A DNA stretch of 64,000 nucleotides from Flammeovirgaceae bacterium 311 (GTDB lineage Bacteria; Bacteroidota; Bacteroidia; Cytophagales; Cyclobacteriaceae): assembly GCA_000597885.1 (NCBI GenBank), contig CP004371.1, positions 5,410,001 through 5,474,000 on the forward strand, read 5' to 3'. Positions 37,829 through 47,269 of this stretch are shown here, piece after piece. The notes below the pieces were generated by a model. It was not told the DNA's origin, ran no database searches, and was given only the letters and a program-made list of their open reading frames with translations. The first letter of the stretch is position 1. The number at the start of each line of letters is the position of its first letter. The translations under genes were made by a program, and so were the position numbers.

Positions 37829-39469
37829 CTAGTTATTTTCCCTGGCTGCTTTAAACTCGCTGCCCTCATACCACTTTGGGAAGGAAGCTTCATTGGCCAG
37901 CTTCAGGCCAACTTCATACAACAGCTGTACATCAAATTGAACGCCGCTTAATTCCGTGGTTTCCGGATCATATTCATCCGCGGGCTGGTGGTAGCGCTTT
38001 TCCCGGTACTCATCATTCATTTTTTTGATGTATTCAGGGCCATTGTCAAAATCCTCATAAGAGCCACCTGCATAAAGGGCGGGTATGCCAATCTTAGCAA
38101 AATTAAAGTGGTCTGACCTGTAGAAATAGCCTTTCTCTGCCTCCGGATCAGGAATTACATAACGCCCCTGCTTTTTGGCAGCTTCTTTGGCGTAGCTGTC
38201 CATTTCGGAATGGCCAAAGCCGGTAATCGTCAGGTCTTTCATAGGGCCCGGACTTTCGAAGGCATCCATATTGATGTTCGCCACAGTTTTTTGGGGCGGA
38301 TAGATTGGATTTTCAGCATAATGAGCGGAGCCTAATAATCCCTGTTCTTCAGCGGTTACTGCCAGAAATACAATTGATCTCTGGGGTTGCGGCCCTTTTT
38401 TGAAGGCTTCTGCAATAGCCAGCAGTGCAGCTGTTCCGGAGGCATTGTCCACTGCTCCATTATAAATGGAATCACCATCTACCGGCCGGCCTACGCCTAA
38501 ATGATCCCAGTGTGCCGAATAAATAATGTACTCATCTTTCCTGCTGCTACCTTCCAGCAGGGCTACCACGTTTTTGGAATTATTCCGTCTGATCTCATTC
38601 GTAATCTTCACAGAGGCGGTTATGCCCATCGGCATAGGTTTGAAGTCCCTGTTCAGGGCCAGCTCGTTGTAGTTCTTGTTATTTAGCTTCGATGCTTCAA
38701 ATAATCTTTTGGCAGCCTCTTGTGTTACCCATCCCTGTACATCGGCTACAGGCGCATCGCTTTTCAGGTTTAGCTGCGCGCCACTCCAGCTCGATTGCAC
38801 CACATTCCATCCGTAGGAGGCTGGTTCGGTTTCGTGTATAATGATTACCCCGGCAGCGCCCTGACGTCCGGCTTCTTCATATTTGTAGGTCCAGCGGCCG
38901 TAATAGGTCATCTCATTGCCTTTGAACAGAGTAGTATCTCCGCTGGCAAAGCCAGGATCGTTCACCAGAACAACCGCTGTTTTTCCCGTCCAGTCAATGC
39001 CTTCATAGTCATTCCACCCATATTCCGGCGCCACGATGCCATAGCCTGCAAAAACAAGCTCGGAATTCTGCAGGCTGACCTCCTTTTCTGTTTTCTTGGT
39101 AAGCGCAACAAAATCTTCCATATAAGCCAGGCTGAAACCTCCTTTAGTTCCGGAGATCCTCATTTTTTCAGAGGGAGTTCCGGTAATCTCCACCAGGGGC
39201 ACCTCCTGGAAATAACTGTCGCCATTGCCGGGCTTAAGCCCCAGTTTGGAAAACTCCTCTTTCAGGTAATTTACCGTTTTTTCTTCGCCTTCCGTAAAAG
39301 GCATTCTTCCAAGAAATTCATCTGATGCCAAGCGTTCAATATGTTTGGCCAGGGTTGCCTCGCTCACTTCCACAGCACTGGTGCTGTCGGCAGTAGTGGT
39401 GTTTTCTGTTGTGCCGGAGTTGCAGCTTATGAATAATACGCAAATTGAAAGGCTTAAAAGTTTATACAT
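37829..39469 (-). CDS. M28-family metallopeptidase lipoprotein
   Basis: A 546-residue lipoprotein (FISC lipobox). A protease-associated domain is inserted at about 130-260; the catalytic domain carries the zinc ligands HWDHLG, DNASGTAA, EEQGLLGS, NMDAF and SDHFNF. M28 enzymes are di-zinc aminopeptidases; this one would act in the periplasm or at the surface. Confidence 0.92.
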   Translation of the reverse strand: MYKLLSLSICVLFISCNSGTTENTTTADSTSAVEVSEATLAKHIERLASDEFLGRMPFTEGEEKTVNYLKEEFSKLGLKPGNGDSYFQEVPLVEITGTPSEKMRISGTKGGFSLAYMEDFVALTKKTEKEVSLQNSELVFAGYGIVAPEYGWNDYEGIDWTGKTAVVLVNDPGFASGDTTLFKGNEMTYYGRWTYKYEEAGRQGAAGVIIIHETEPASYGWNVVQSSWSGAQLNLKSDAPVADVQGWVTQEAAKRLFEASKLNNKNYNELALNRDFKPMPMGITASVKITNEIRRNNSKNVVALLEGSSRKDEYIIYSAHWDHLGVGRPVDGDSIYNGAVDNASGTAALLAIAEAFKKGPQPQRSIVFLAVTAEEQGLLGSAHYAENPIYPPQKTVANINMDAFESPGPMKDLTITGFGHSEMDSYAKEAAKKQGRYVIPDPEAEKGYFYRSDHFNFAKIGIPALYAGGSYEDFDNGPEYIKKMNDEYREKRYHQPADEYDPETTELSGVQFDVQLLYEVGLKLANEASFPKWYEGSEFKAARENN

Positions 39470-39539
39470 ATTGCTTGTGGTTTTTAGCTATAGAAAGGTT
39501 TGGTAGCAGGCGTGGGCAGGCATTTATTTTATGATTGGG

Positions 39540-40442
39540 CTATAGTCTCTTAACAGTGGAACGGCTGGTCTTTTTTATTTCATATATCATTTCGTTAAAA
39601 GCTGCTTTTCCTTCCGCTATTACCGGTAAAATAGGCCAAATATGTGGCATTTCTTTACCAAAGACTACTTTTAGATCTACTTTAGCATCCAGCATCTGTT
39701 GCATGGCGATTTTCTGATCAGGGTAGGTAATATCATTTTCTGCCATCAGCAGGATGGTAGCCGGAAAATCCGTGAAACTTCCGCGGATTGGCGAAATCCT
39801 GGGATCTGCCAATCCGAAGTGTTGCGCACACATTTTTTTAGCGCTCAAAACGCCGTTTCTGGAGAGCATCGGATCGGTTTTTTCTACTTCTCTAATTTCC
39901 GGGTTGGCCACATTTGCATCCATAACGGGTGAGATCAATACCAGTTTTGAAGGAAGGGCTATGTTTTTCTGAACCAGTCTTTGCGTAAGACCAGTCATCA
40001 GCGTGCCCCCCACAGAGTCTCCTAATAATACGATTTTGTCAGCACTGTATTGCTCAAGGGCTTTTGCGTAAACCAGGTCAATGTTATGCGAAATTTTGCC
40101 TATGTGATGCTCGGGTGCCTTTGGATAGTCAACCATCCAGAGCGTACAGCCCAGCTGCGCTACAATCCTTCTGGCGGCATCCCAGTGAAGCTGTATGGGC
40201 CCATACACAAAAGCACCGCCGTGGCAGAAGATCAGCAGCTGGTTACTGGGTACAGCGGGCTTTATTTCAGTGAGCAGGGTATCTGCTATCCTGAACTGAT
40301 GTGCTTCCATCCCCCTGATCTTTGGCTGATGAACATCTTGCTTCCTTAGTTTTTTGTAATCAATCGGGTTTCTTGAAAAATCACTTTTCAACCCTTTAAG
40401 CCTGATAACTAAAAGTGTCAGATAGTAGGTGAACCCTGGCAT
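39540..40442 (-). CDS. Alpha/beta hydrolase, hormone-sensitive-lipase family
   Basis: A 300-residue esterase. HGGAF (oxyanion hole), GDSVGG with the nucleophilic serine, Asp in AENDITYP and His in MPHIWP complete the catalytic set of the HSL family. The first 20 residues are hydrophobic and may anchor the protein. Substrates are probably short-chain esters. Confidence 0.88.
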   Translation of the reverse strand: MPGFTYYLTLLVIRLKGLKSDFSRNPIDYKKLRKQDVHQPKIRGMEAHQFRIADTLLTEIKPAVPSNQLLIFCHGGAFVYGPIQLHWDAARRIVAQLGCTLWMVDYPKAPEHHIGKISHNIDLVYAKALEQYSADKIVLLGDSVGGTLMTGLTQRLVQKNIALPSKLVLISPVMDANVANPEIREVEKTDPMLSRNGVLSAKKMCAQHFGLADPRISPIRGSFTDFPATILLMAENDITYPDQKIAMQQMLDAKVDLKVVFGKEMPHIWPILPVIAEGKAAFNEMIYEIKKTSRSTVKRL

Positions 40443-40778
40443 AGGTGATGATGAGATGATGATTTGTTAAAATTAAAAAAAATGCGGCAACAGCTATCCG
40501 TAAACTACGCATGAGCTCTTTGGCAGCGCCCGGCAGGTGTAGCAGAGGAGCATCCAAACATGCACCAGGGGTTAACATGCTAATGATGCTCTTTCACGGT
40601 GTACGTACTTCCCAACGGGAGGCATAAATAACACAGTTTAGCTGTTACGCAGGTAGCCTGTGCTAAAGTAGCAGAGAGGGTTTAAACTTTGATAAAAAAT
40701 TATAAGAAAGGCTTCTATTGGTGTCGGATGGGGTGCCGGAGGTACAGCGCTAATGACTGGAGGCGGGGGCAGATTTAC
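40443..40778. other. Intergenic region, no gene seen
   Basis: About 336 bases between two minus-strand genes. No convincing reading frame, repeat or terminator was found. Confidence 0.5.
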
Positions 40779-41993
40779 TTATATGATGATTGTAAAAGTT
40801 GTCCCCTTGTTTTCTGTACTATCAACCAGGATTTGCCCCTGCATATTATCTACCATTCTTTTTACAATGAATAAACCAATGCCGCTTCCTTCCACATGAT
40901 CATGAAAGCGCTCAAATATGGTGAATAATTTGTCCTGCTTATCAGCAGGAATTCCCATGCCGTTATCCGTAACAGAAAGCTTAGTTTTTCCATCCACAAC
41001 GTTCAGCTCCACCAGTACCTCCGGAGTCCTTTCCGGCGAACGGTATTTGATTGCGTTACTTAGCAGATTATAAATAATGCTCTTAAAATTCTTCTTTGAA
41101 AAATTGATGGAAAGATCTTCTTCGCAGCTAAGCTTTATTGTTGCGTTAGATGCTTCTACCTGACGGGCTAAATCCTGTTTTACATGATCTACTATCTCAC
41201 CAATGTTAATTGCTTCAGAACTTGCCTCAATACAACTTTTGTCGGCTTCCACAATAGTTGTTAGCTCTTTGAGTGTAACAGCAAAACTTTTTACAGAGGT
41301 CTTCATCATGTTAATGATTTTCCTGAGCTCATCTCTGTCAAGGTTTTCTTTGGCTACACTTGAGGAAAGAGCATTTACCAAACCTTCGATATTGGATATG
41401 GGAGACTTAAGGTCGTGGGATGCAGTATACACAAAGTTGTCAAGATCGTTATTTACACTGGTAAGGACCTTGTTTTTTTCATGCAGTTCAGTAGTAGCAT
41501 AATAGCTCTGCTCCAATAAATCCTGGCTTTGTAAATGAAAGGCGAGCAGCTCTGCAAACATGGTAAATGTGCCAATCACTTTTGGATTGTTTATTTTTGC
41601 CGGTTTGGAATCTATGGCACAGAGCGTTCCGAAAAATCTGCCATCTTTCAGAATAATGGGAACAGAGATATAGCTGTTAAGCCCATATATTTTAGGGGTA
41701 TGGTGACATTTGTAAGTGGGGTCTTCGGCTACATTATCGATGATGACTGGTTCGCGGCTGTCTCTTATTTCATTGCAGAGTGTGGTTTCAATTTTTAATT
41801 CACCACCTGCTTCCAAACCGAATCCTACTTCGTCGCGAACGCTGCATGCCAGCCATCTGTCCTTCGTTACCCGCGCAATGGCAGCAAACCCCATTCCTGT
41901 TGTCTGGCAGATTATATCCAGCATGGTTGGGACAATGGGAATTTGCCTGACTGCCTCCAGGTCCTTTAATAATTTGTCTTCAATCTCAATCAT
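40779..41993 (-). CDS. GAF-domain histidine kinase
   Basis: A 404-residue soluble kinase: GAF domain at about 15-155, coiled coil, HisKA with His193 (TASHDLKSP) and HATPase with DNGMGIP and GSGIGLFIVKR. The catalytic half closely resembles that of the PAS kinase at 16127-19051, which suggests a shared ancestor. No response regulator is adjacent. Confidence 0.92.
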   Translation of the reverse strand: MIEIEDKLLKDLEAVRQIPIVPTMLDIICQTTGMGFAAIARVTKDRWLACSVRDEVGFGLEAGGELKIETTLCNEIRDSREPVIIDNVAEDPTYKCHHTPKIYGLNSYISVPIILKDGRFFGTLCAIDSKPAKINNPKVIGTFTMFAELLAFHLQSQDLLEQSYYATTELHEKNKVLTSVNNDLDNFVYTASHDLKSPISNIEGLVNALSSSVAKENLDRDELRKIINMMKTSVKSFAVTLKELTTIVEADKSCIEASSEAINIGEIVDHVKQDLARQVEASNATIKLSCEEDLSINFSKKNFKSIIYNLLSNAIKYRSPERTPEVLVELNVVDGKTKLSVTDNGMGIPADKQDKLFTIFERFHDHVEGSGIGLFIVKRMVDNMQGQILVDSTENKGTTFTIII

Positions 41994-42136
41994 CTATCTG
42001 GGCAACATTAATCCGGACTAATATGAGCTGCAAATACCGGCTTGTATCTTTAACTTGTAATATAATAATAAAAGAGCGAAAAAAACACAAGTGTTATCCC
42101 TTCAAAACACGCTGGATTAGCTTTTTTGCTGTTCCC

Positions 42137-42643
42137 TTAGCTGCTAAACAGGAGTAGTTCTGTTTGGGTATCCGGCAGCTTAAAGGGCCTGATATACTTC
42201 ATGCCTATTTTTTGCAGGAGCTTAATCGACCTTTCATTTTCGGTCAGGGTAATGGCATAAACAGCTGGAATTCCCAGTGTTGCTCTGGCATATTGAAAGG
42301 CAGCCGCTGCAACTTCAAAAGCATAGCCTTTGCCCCCAAACTCGGGTAAAAAAGCAAACCCAAGGTCGGGCTGATCCAGGTTGTCCCGTTTCAGGAGTCC
42401 ACACATACCCATTGGCCTTGCATCTTCCCTGCTTTCCACCAGCCATAAACCATAGCCGTTTTCGCCGTAGCTCCTGATGGGCCCTTCTTCCAGGTACTTT
42501 TTAGCCCCCTCTTCTGTTTTTATATTTCTGTCGCCAATAAAGCGCAACCAGCCAGCACTGTTCAGCAGCTGGAGGATAAAGGGGGAATCGCTTAATACAA
42601 GCTCCCTTACGCTTAATCTTTCGGTTTGAAGGATGTACTTCAT
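42137..42643 (-). CDS. GNAT-family N-acetyltransferase (RimJ/RimL type)
   Basis: A 168-residue protein from the ATG at 42643 (MKYILQTERLSVRE is the usual family start; the longer frame adds seven residues). The QTERLSVREL opening, EFGGKGYAFEVAAAAFQYA motif A and NERSIKLLQKIGMKY are typical of RimJ/RimL-like acetyltransferases, which modify ribosomal proteins or other amines. Confidence 0.88.
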   Translation of the reverse strand: MKYILQTERLSVRELVLSDSPFILQLLNSAGWLRFIGDRNIKTEEGAKKYLEEGPIRSYGENGYGLWLVESREDARPMGMCGLLKRDNLDQPDLGFAFLPEFGGKGYAFEVAAAAFQYARATLGIPAVYAITLTENERSIKLLQKIGMKYIRPFKLPDTQTELLLFSS

Positions 42644-42917
42644 TTTTGTTGATCGTTTGTGCATGCTTTTACCATCCCGGCATGAGTCCCGGAACTACTT
42701 CTAAATAAATGAAAACTTAAGCCGGTTTCAAATATCCGGGAGGTTCAGCGGTCATCCTTCTGAATAGGGTAAAACAGAGAGACACTCATGCTCCACAATA
42801 TTTCAACAAGCTGATAATTCCAGTTGAATACTTTCTTTAAAAGGTGTATCATCATGAAAAAGATTCAGAGGGGGGAAGAGCAGGGGAGAATAGGTTAGAG
42901 GCCATTTTACTATTACT

Positions 42918-44138
42918 ATGAACAACGTTGATAATGTAGAGGAACAAAAAGACAGCCTTGACTGGTTAAAAAGCCTGCAGAAAAATAGCTGGGAACCGGA
43001 GGTGATTATTTCAGGTATCATCCTGGCTTTTATTTTTATTTTCCCCGCTAAAATATATAACTTTTCAGCTGCCCTGGTGCAGGATTATGGGGTGAATTTT
43101 ATAGGAGGATGGCTGATTTTACTATACCTGTCCTTTGTTATAAATGTCTTTAAAATATTTTTCATTCTGCATCTTTGCCTTCGGTTTGCCTGGGCAGGTT
43201 TGTTAGGCGTAAGCTATGCTTTTCCAAAGGGAGTTATACAAGAAAACCTTTTTGACTATTCCAAAGGGCTGGAATATAGAAATCCTACAGATCTGGTTCT
43301 CAGATTAGAGCGAATCTGCAGCATGGCATTTGGAATACCCCTGTTGCTCGCTTTAGTATTTATTCCGTTTACAGTTTATCTGATTGTTCTGATCACCATC
43401 TATAAAGTTCTGGACCTTGACTTTTTAATCATCTACTTTATTTTTCTCTTTACCGTCATAGCATATGCAGTTTATGGGATATTAGCCAGGAACACCAAAA
43501 TCAACAGAAGTTCAGCAAAGTCTGTCTACGGCAGTTTAACAGCTATCTATACCAGTAACATTGGAAAATGGAAGGTGAATGTCTATTTTTTAGTCATCAT
43601 CATCTTCACCATTCCTTTTATTATTGCCGACACCAAAGGTTTTTTTCTGTTTTTTCATGAAACAAACCTTAAAAATGATGACATAGAGTGGCCCGAAAAA
43701 TCATGGTATTTTCAAAGCTTTAAAGAAAAAGAGCAGCGGTTTTCACGGATACTATTGCCTAAAGAAGAGATCGCAAATAGTCAGTTAAAAGTATATCTGG
43801 CCTATTATCGCGATGATGAGGATTACATAAAAACGCTGGCATCAAACTTTAAAACCACACTAGATACCCTGCAGTGGAAAGCTTTGGCATTCCCGCCTGA
43901 TTTGTACAGGTTTCATTTAGATGATTCAGTATTGGTTACGCATGATTGGAGAAAAACAGTTTTGCCGGGCACCAGTCAAAAAGCCTATGAGACTAACTTT
44001 GATGTAAGCCAGGTAAAAGCCGGCTATCATACATTAAGAGTTGAGAAACTGGCACTACGCATGCGTTTTTTTGATGATGGTGAGCCAAGACACAGAAAGA
44101 ACTGGGCTGTTGTAACAGTATTCAAGCCTGATGAATGA
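42918..44138 (+). CDS. Multi-pass membrane protein, unknown function
   Basis: A 406-residue protein. Hydrophobic segments lie near 30-50, 60-90, 140-165, 170-192 and 222-242; residues 250-406 are hydrophilic with many Lys, Arg and Tyr and should form a soluble C-terminal domain. The first 27 residues are acidic and cytoplasm-like. No family was recognised and the gene stands alone on the plus strand between minus-strand genes. Confidence 0.75.
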   Translation: MNNVDNVEEQKDSLDWLKSLQKNSWEPEVIISGIILAFIFIFPAKIYNFSAALVQDYGVNFIGGWLILLYLSFVINVFKIFFILHLCLRFAWAGLLGVSYAFPKGVIQENLFDYSKGLEYRNPTDLVLRLERICSMAFGIPLLLALVFIPFTVYLIVLITIYKVLDLDFLIIYFIFLFTVIAYAVYGILARNTKINRSSAKSVYGSLTAIYTSNIGKWKVNVYFLVIIIFTIPFIIADTKGFFLFFHETNLKNDDIEWPEKSWYFQSFKEKEQRFSRILLPKEEIANSQLKVYLAYYRDDEDYIKTLASNFKTTLDTLQWKALAFPPDLYRFHLDDSVLVTHDWRKTVLPGTSQKAYETNFDVSQVKAGYHTLRVEKLALRMRFFDDGEPRHRKNWAVVTVFKPDE

Positions 44139-44450
44139 GGCCAGCTGCAGCCGGACGATGGAGAGCGGGCTAAATCCAATGCGGTTGACTGTTCATAAAG
44201 CAGTGTGTGCTTCCCTATTGTGGTAATTTTCTCATATGCTGCAGGGCATTATTTTGCAGCAGGTGTCTGGTTCAGAAGGGGGTGTTTGGCCCTGTGTGCC
44301 GTCAGGCACTCTTATTATACATTCACTTTTTAATCTTTAAAGAGACTTATTCCTGCAGGAGCTTACAATGTAGGAACTCTGGTGATTATACATATTTTCC
44401 AGGGGGCTCTCTTCTTATATTTGAAGAACAACCCTCTGGAGTCAGCTAAA
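44139..44450. other. Intergenic region, no gene seen
   Basis: About 310 bases after the membrane-protein gene. No terminator or promoter was clear. Confidence 0.45.
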
Positions 44451-44810
44451 GTGAAACTACGATCCTTACCTTTGATTTTGTCCTTTTTTATTCCCCTGAT
44501 CGGTATCAGCCAGCAGGGGGCAGGAGATACACCTGGCCCTTACCGGCCGGAACAAGCCCTTTCACGGGCTTCAGGGGCTCTGGCTGGTATCAACGGGGCA
44601 GTTAATGGGCAAAGTGCTGCTACTGCCTTCGGTGAAGAAATGAACACCTTAAGGTTACTTCCCGACGGAGGGCGTGCGCCTCAGCTGAAGGATACCAGCA
44701 GACAAAAGCGTTTGAAAAAAGCAGAGAAAACAACTGCTTTTCAAAAACCAAAAGTAAGTGGCAAAACCTCTATGCGAAAAGCCCGGAAGGCGAAAACAAG
44801 CTGGCATTGA
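44451..44810 (+). CDS. Possible small secreted basic protein
   Basis: A 119-residue frame starting at GTG 44451, chosen because the following KLRSLPLILSFFIPLIGISQ is a plausible signal peptide; an upstream ATG in frame would lengthen it by 23 residues. The C-terminal half is rich in Lys and Arg (about 95-119). No family recognised; moderate doubt that it is expressed. Confidence 0.42.
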   Translation: MKLRSLPLILSFFIPLIGISQQGAGDTPGPYRPEQALSRASGALAGINGAVNGQSAATAFGEEMNTLRLLPDGGRAPQLKDTSRQKRLKKAEKTTAFQKPKVSGKTSMRKARKAKTSWH

Positions 44811-45416
44811 TAAGCGGCAGCTAAAAAGGCTTCACTGTAGTCAGGTAGTAAATGAAAAAGTTTTCCAGCCGCCCTTAACAGTTCTTTGTGGCTGCTCATT
44901 TTTGTTCAACGCATTACATCCCATCGCCCATTTTGAATAGGGCTATCCAATCTTTTTATATCCTAAAGTTTTCACCAAACACAGCCTGGGTTATTCATTG
45001 GATAATCTTAAAATATAGTCACTGATTTCTTTTCTCCGGGCAGGGCTTAAAATACCGAAAAGAGCCCTTAAGCTTAAGGCCAGCTTATCTATGGCAGCAG
45101 ATCAATGCTACACTACTTATTGCTGCTCATCCGCCTGCCAGAAAATTCCGCCCCGTACATGCCTTCCTGGTCAATTGACCAGATCACAGGCCTTTTATCT
45201 CTTCAGTCACCGCCACAAAATGCTCCTGGCTGTAGCCCCACTCAGAGAGTTTGTACCAAAACCGCACGACTGCTGTACGATTCTGCACATCCCTGTTTTA
45301 GGCAATAATATATAATTAACTGATAATCAGATTATTAAGTATTTGGCACATCCTCTGTATATGATACCATACAGCATTTAATGATGCCTTATATAAACCC
45401 TTAAAAAATAATTATC
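44811..45416. other. Intergenic region, no gene seen
   Basis: About 600 bases without a convincing gene; the short frames present have neither signals nor recognisable motifs. Confidence 0.5.
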
Positions 45417-45956
45417 ATGAAAAAGTTAAGTCTGCTAGCGATCGTTCTGCTTATGGCTATAGGTGGAATCTATGCGCAACAAAAACAAGTAAAGGTAAAT
45501 TCCTGGATAGAGTCCGGTTTGCCTAATAAGGTAATTGCCGCTATTGAAACCGGATATCCCGGTATAAACATGCATCAGCACTTTACAGCTGCCGTCGATG
45601 TGGTTAAAAAGGAGAAAAGGGATAAGAAGGCTGGCTCCTGGTCATCAGAGACCTACCATGTTCATTATCAGGGAAGGAATTACCAGAAAAAAGAGATATT
45701 TGATAAAGAGGGTAATTTGCTCTATTCAAGGGAAAGCATTCTGAACACGGCGATGCCCCATGCGGTGTTAAGGTATATTGGCAAAGAATATAACGGCTGG
45801 CTGGTTAAGAAAACTGCCGTTATCAAAATAACGGAAGCAGGCGCAGCAGCCCCCTGGCATACTGTACAGTATAAGGTACTGCTTCAGAACGGCAAGGAAA
45901 AGCAGCGGCTGCTGTTAAATGTAAATGGGCAAGGCGAAATCTATGCAAGTAAATAA
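45417..45956 (+). CDS. Secreted protein with PepSY-like repeats
   Basis: A 179-residue protein with a signal peptide ending at GGIYAQ. Two repeated blocks (about 35-110 and 112-178, each opening with LPNKV/MPHAV-type sequence and a Tyr/Lys-rich strand) look like the PepSY-like/beta-lactamase-inhibitor-like fold common in secreted Bacteroidota proteins. Role unknown. Confidence 0.75.
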   Translation: MKKLSLLAIVLLMAIGGIYAQQKQVKVNSWIESGLPNKVIAAIETGYPGINMHQHFTAAVDVVKKEKRDKKAGSWSSETYHVHYQGRNYQKKEIFDKEGNLLYSRESILNTAMPHAVLRYIGKEYNGWLVKKTAVIKITEAGAAAPWHTVQYKVLLQNGKEKQRLLLNVNGQGEIYASK

Positions 45957-45983
45957 CCATAAGGCCTGTCAATGCTACATAAT

Positions 45984-46027
45984 GCCACATGAAGTATGGA
46001 TCTCAAGTACTTCATGTGGCAATTTTT
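45984..46027 (+). terminator. Intrinsic terminator after secreted-protein gene
   Basis: GCCACATGAAGTA and TACTTCATGTGGC form a perfect 13-bp stem with an 11-base loop, followed by AATTTTT. Confidence 0.85.
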
Positions 46028-46069
46028 ATACCTTCAAACCAGGGCAGAACTCTAAGCATCAGGGAGCAA

Positions 46070-46492
46070 TCATCTTTTAACATTGCACCCGTGGCTTTCG
46101 TCCTTAAGTTGATTCTCAATAGAATTGCCGTCTATCAAAGCCCAGTGTTCTACAATCTTGAAATCCGATACTTTAAAGCACCGATAGCCTGCAGCAATCA
46201 CTTCTTTGCCAGTTGGTTTAATGCCCCGCCACTCACCAACATGTTTCATCTGCATGTTAATTCTGAGCATTACTTTATTGCTTTCACAGACGATATCTTC
46301 AATGATGGTTTTGTGCTCAAATGATTTCCCGGTTTCGCTAATCCATTGCGTAAGCCCCTGCTTATTGGGTGGTAAAAAAGGGGGGAGGGAATGATCGGTA
46401 AATTCTTCGTGTATGAAATGATCGATCTCAGCAAGTCGACCCTGATTCCAAACCTGGCTGATAAAACCGGTGATAATTTTTTTGTTGTTCAT
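46070..46492 (-). CDS. SnoaL-like/ester-cyclase family protein
   Basis: A 140-residue NTF2-fold protein. VWNQGRLAEIDHFIHEEFTDH, GEWRGIKPTGKEV and KVSDFKIVEHWALID follow the pattern of SnoaL-like polyketide cyclase relatives, widespread with unknown substrate. A Crp-family regulator gene is next upstream (46571-47152) in the same direction and may control it. Confidence 0.85.
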   Translation of the reverse strand: MNNKKIITGFISQVWNQGRLAEIDHFIHEEFTDHSLPPFLPPNKQGLTQWISETGKSFEHKTIIEDIVCESNKVMLRINMQMKHVGEWRGIKPTGKEVIAAGYRCFKVSDFKIVEHWALIDGNSIENQLKDESHGCNVKR

Positions 46493-46570
46493 TTTTATGT
46501 TGTTGCTTATGAACTGTAAAGCTCTCTATCCTAAGCGGGATTTACCTGTGACAATAATCACTAAATGAAC

Positions 46571-47152
46571 TCATTTTAATTTTCTGATACGACTTAATGT
46601 TTCCCGTGCCACACCCAGATAGGAAGCTAGCTGCGTTAGACTTACCCTTTGTGTAATTTCAGGTTTGTTTTTCTGCATGAACTGATACCGCTCAGCCGGG
46701 GTATAGATTTTAAATAAGTTAGTGTGTTCCTCCTGTTCCATCAGGAGTTGTTCTAAAAGCTTTCTGCCGAATGATTCAATTTCCGGAGATTCTTTATAAA
46801 GTGAAAACAGGGCATCCCTGGGGAATTCGTATATCGCAGAGTCTTCTCCTGCCTGTATAGAAACATCAGATGGTAACGAAGAGCGCAGGCTTTTGAGGTT
46901 AGTGGTAAAATTATTTTCAATGGTAAATCCAGTGTTGATTACAATGCCCTCCTTCACGATAAAAGATCGTAAAAGGCCCTTCTCCACAAAAACAATATTG
47001 CAGCAAATTTGCCCCTGATTCAGAATATAATCCCCTTTTGCAATTTGTTTGTAGTTGATAAGACCGAACAGTTTATCAAGACTAGCTTCTGGTATGCTTC
47101 CGGCCAGCCCAATGATCTTTTGGTATAAAAGCCTCGTATTTTTGTGAGTCAT
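46571..47152 (-). CDS. Crp/Fnr-family transcriptional regulator
   Basis: A 193-residue protein with a cyclic-nucleotide-binding beta barrel (about 25-115) and a short C-terminal winged helix (TQRVSLTQLASYLGVARETL then SRIRKL). It lacks the cysteines of FNR. Such small Crp-like regulators in Bacteroidota generally control a neighbouring gene. Confidence 0.88.
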   Translation of the reverse strand: MTHKNTRLLYQKIIGLAGSIPEASLDKLFGLINYKQIAKGDYILNQGQICCNIVFVEKGLLRSFIVKEGIVINTGFTIENNFTTNLKSLRSSLPSDVSIQAGEDSAIYEFPRDALFSLYKESPEIESFGRKLLEQLLMEQEEHTNLFKIYTPAERYQFMQKNKPEITQRVSLTQLASYLGVARETLSRIRKLK

Positions 47153-47269
47153 TGTAGGTGTGGATTGCAGGTCCTGACAAGCATAACATCTTTACATCAG
47201 CTGTTCAAACTCTCCTGAAACGCATGGTTTATTTGTACCAGTAGTAGCTTGCAGCAGTAGCGGGGGAGA

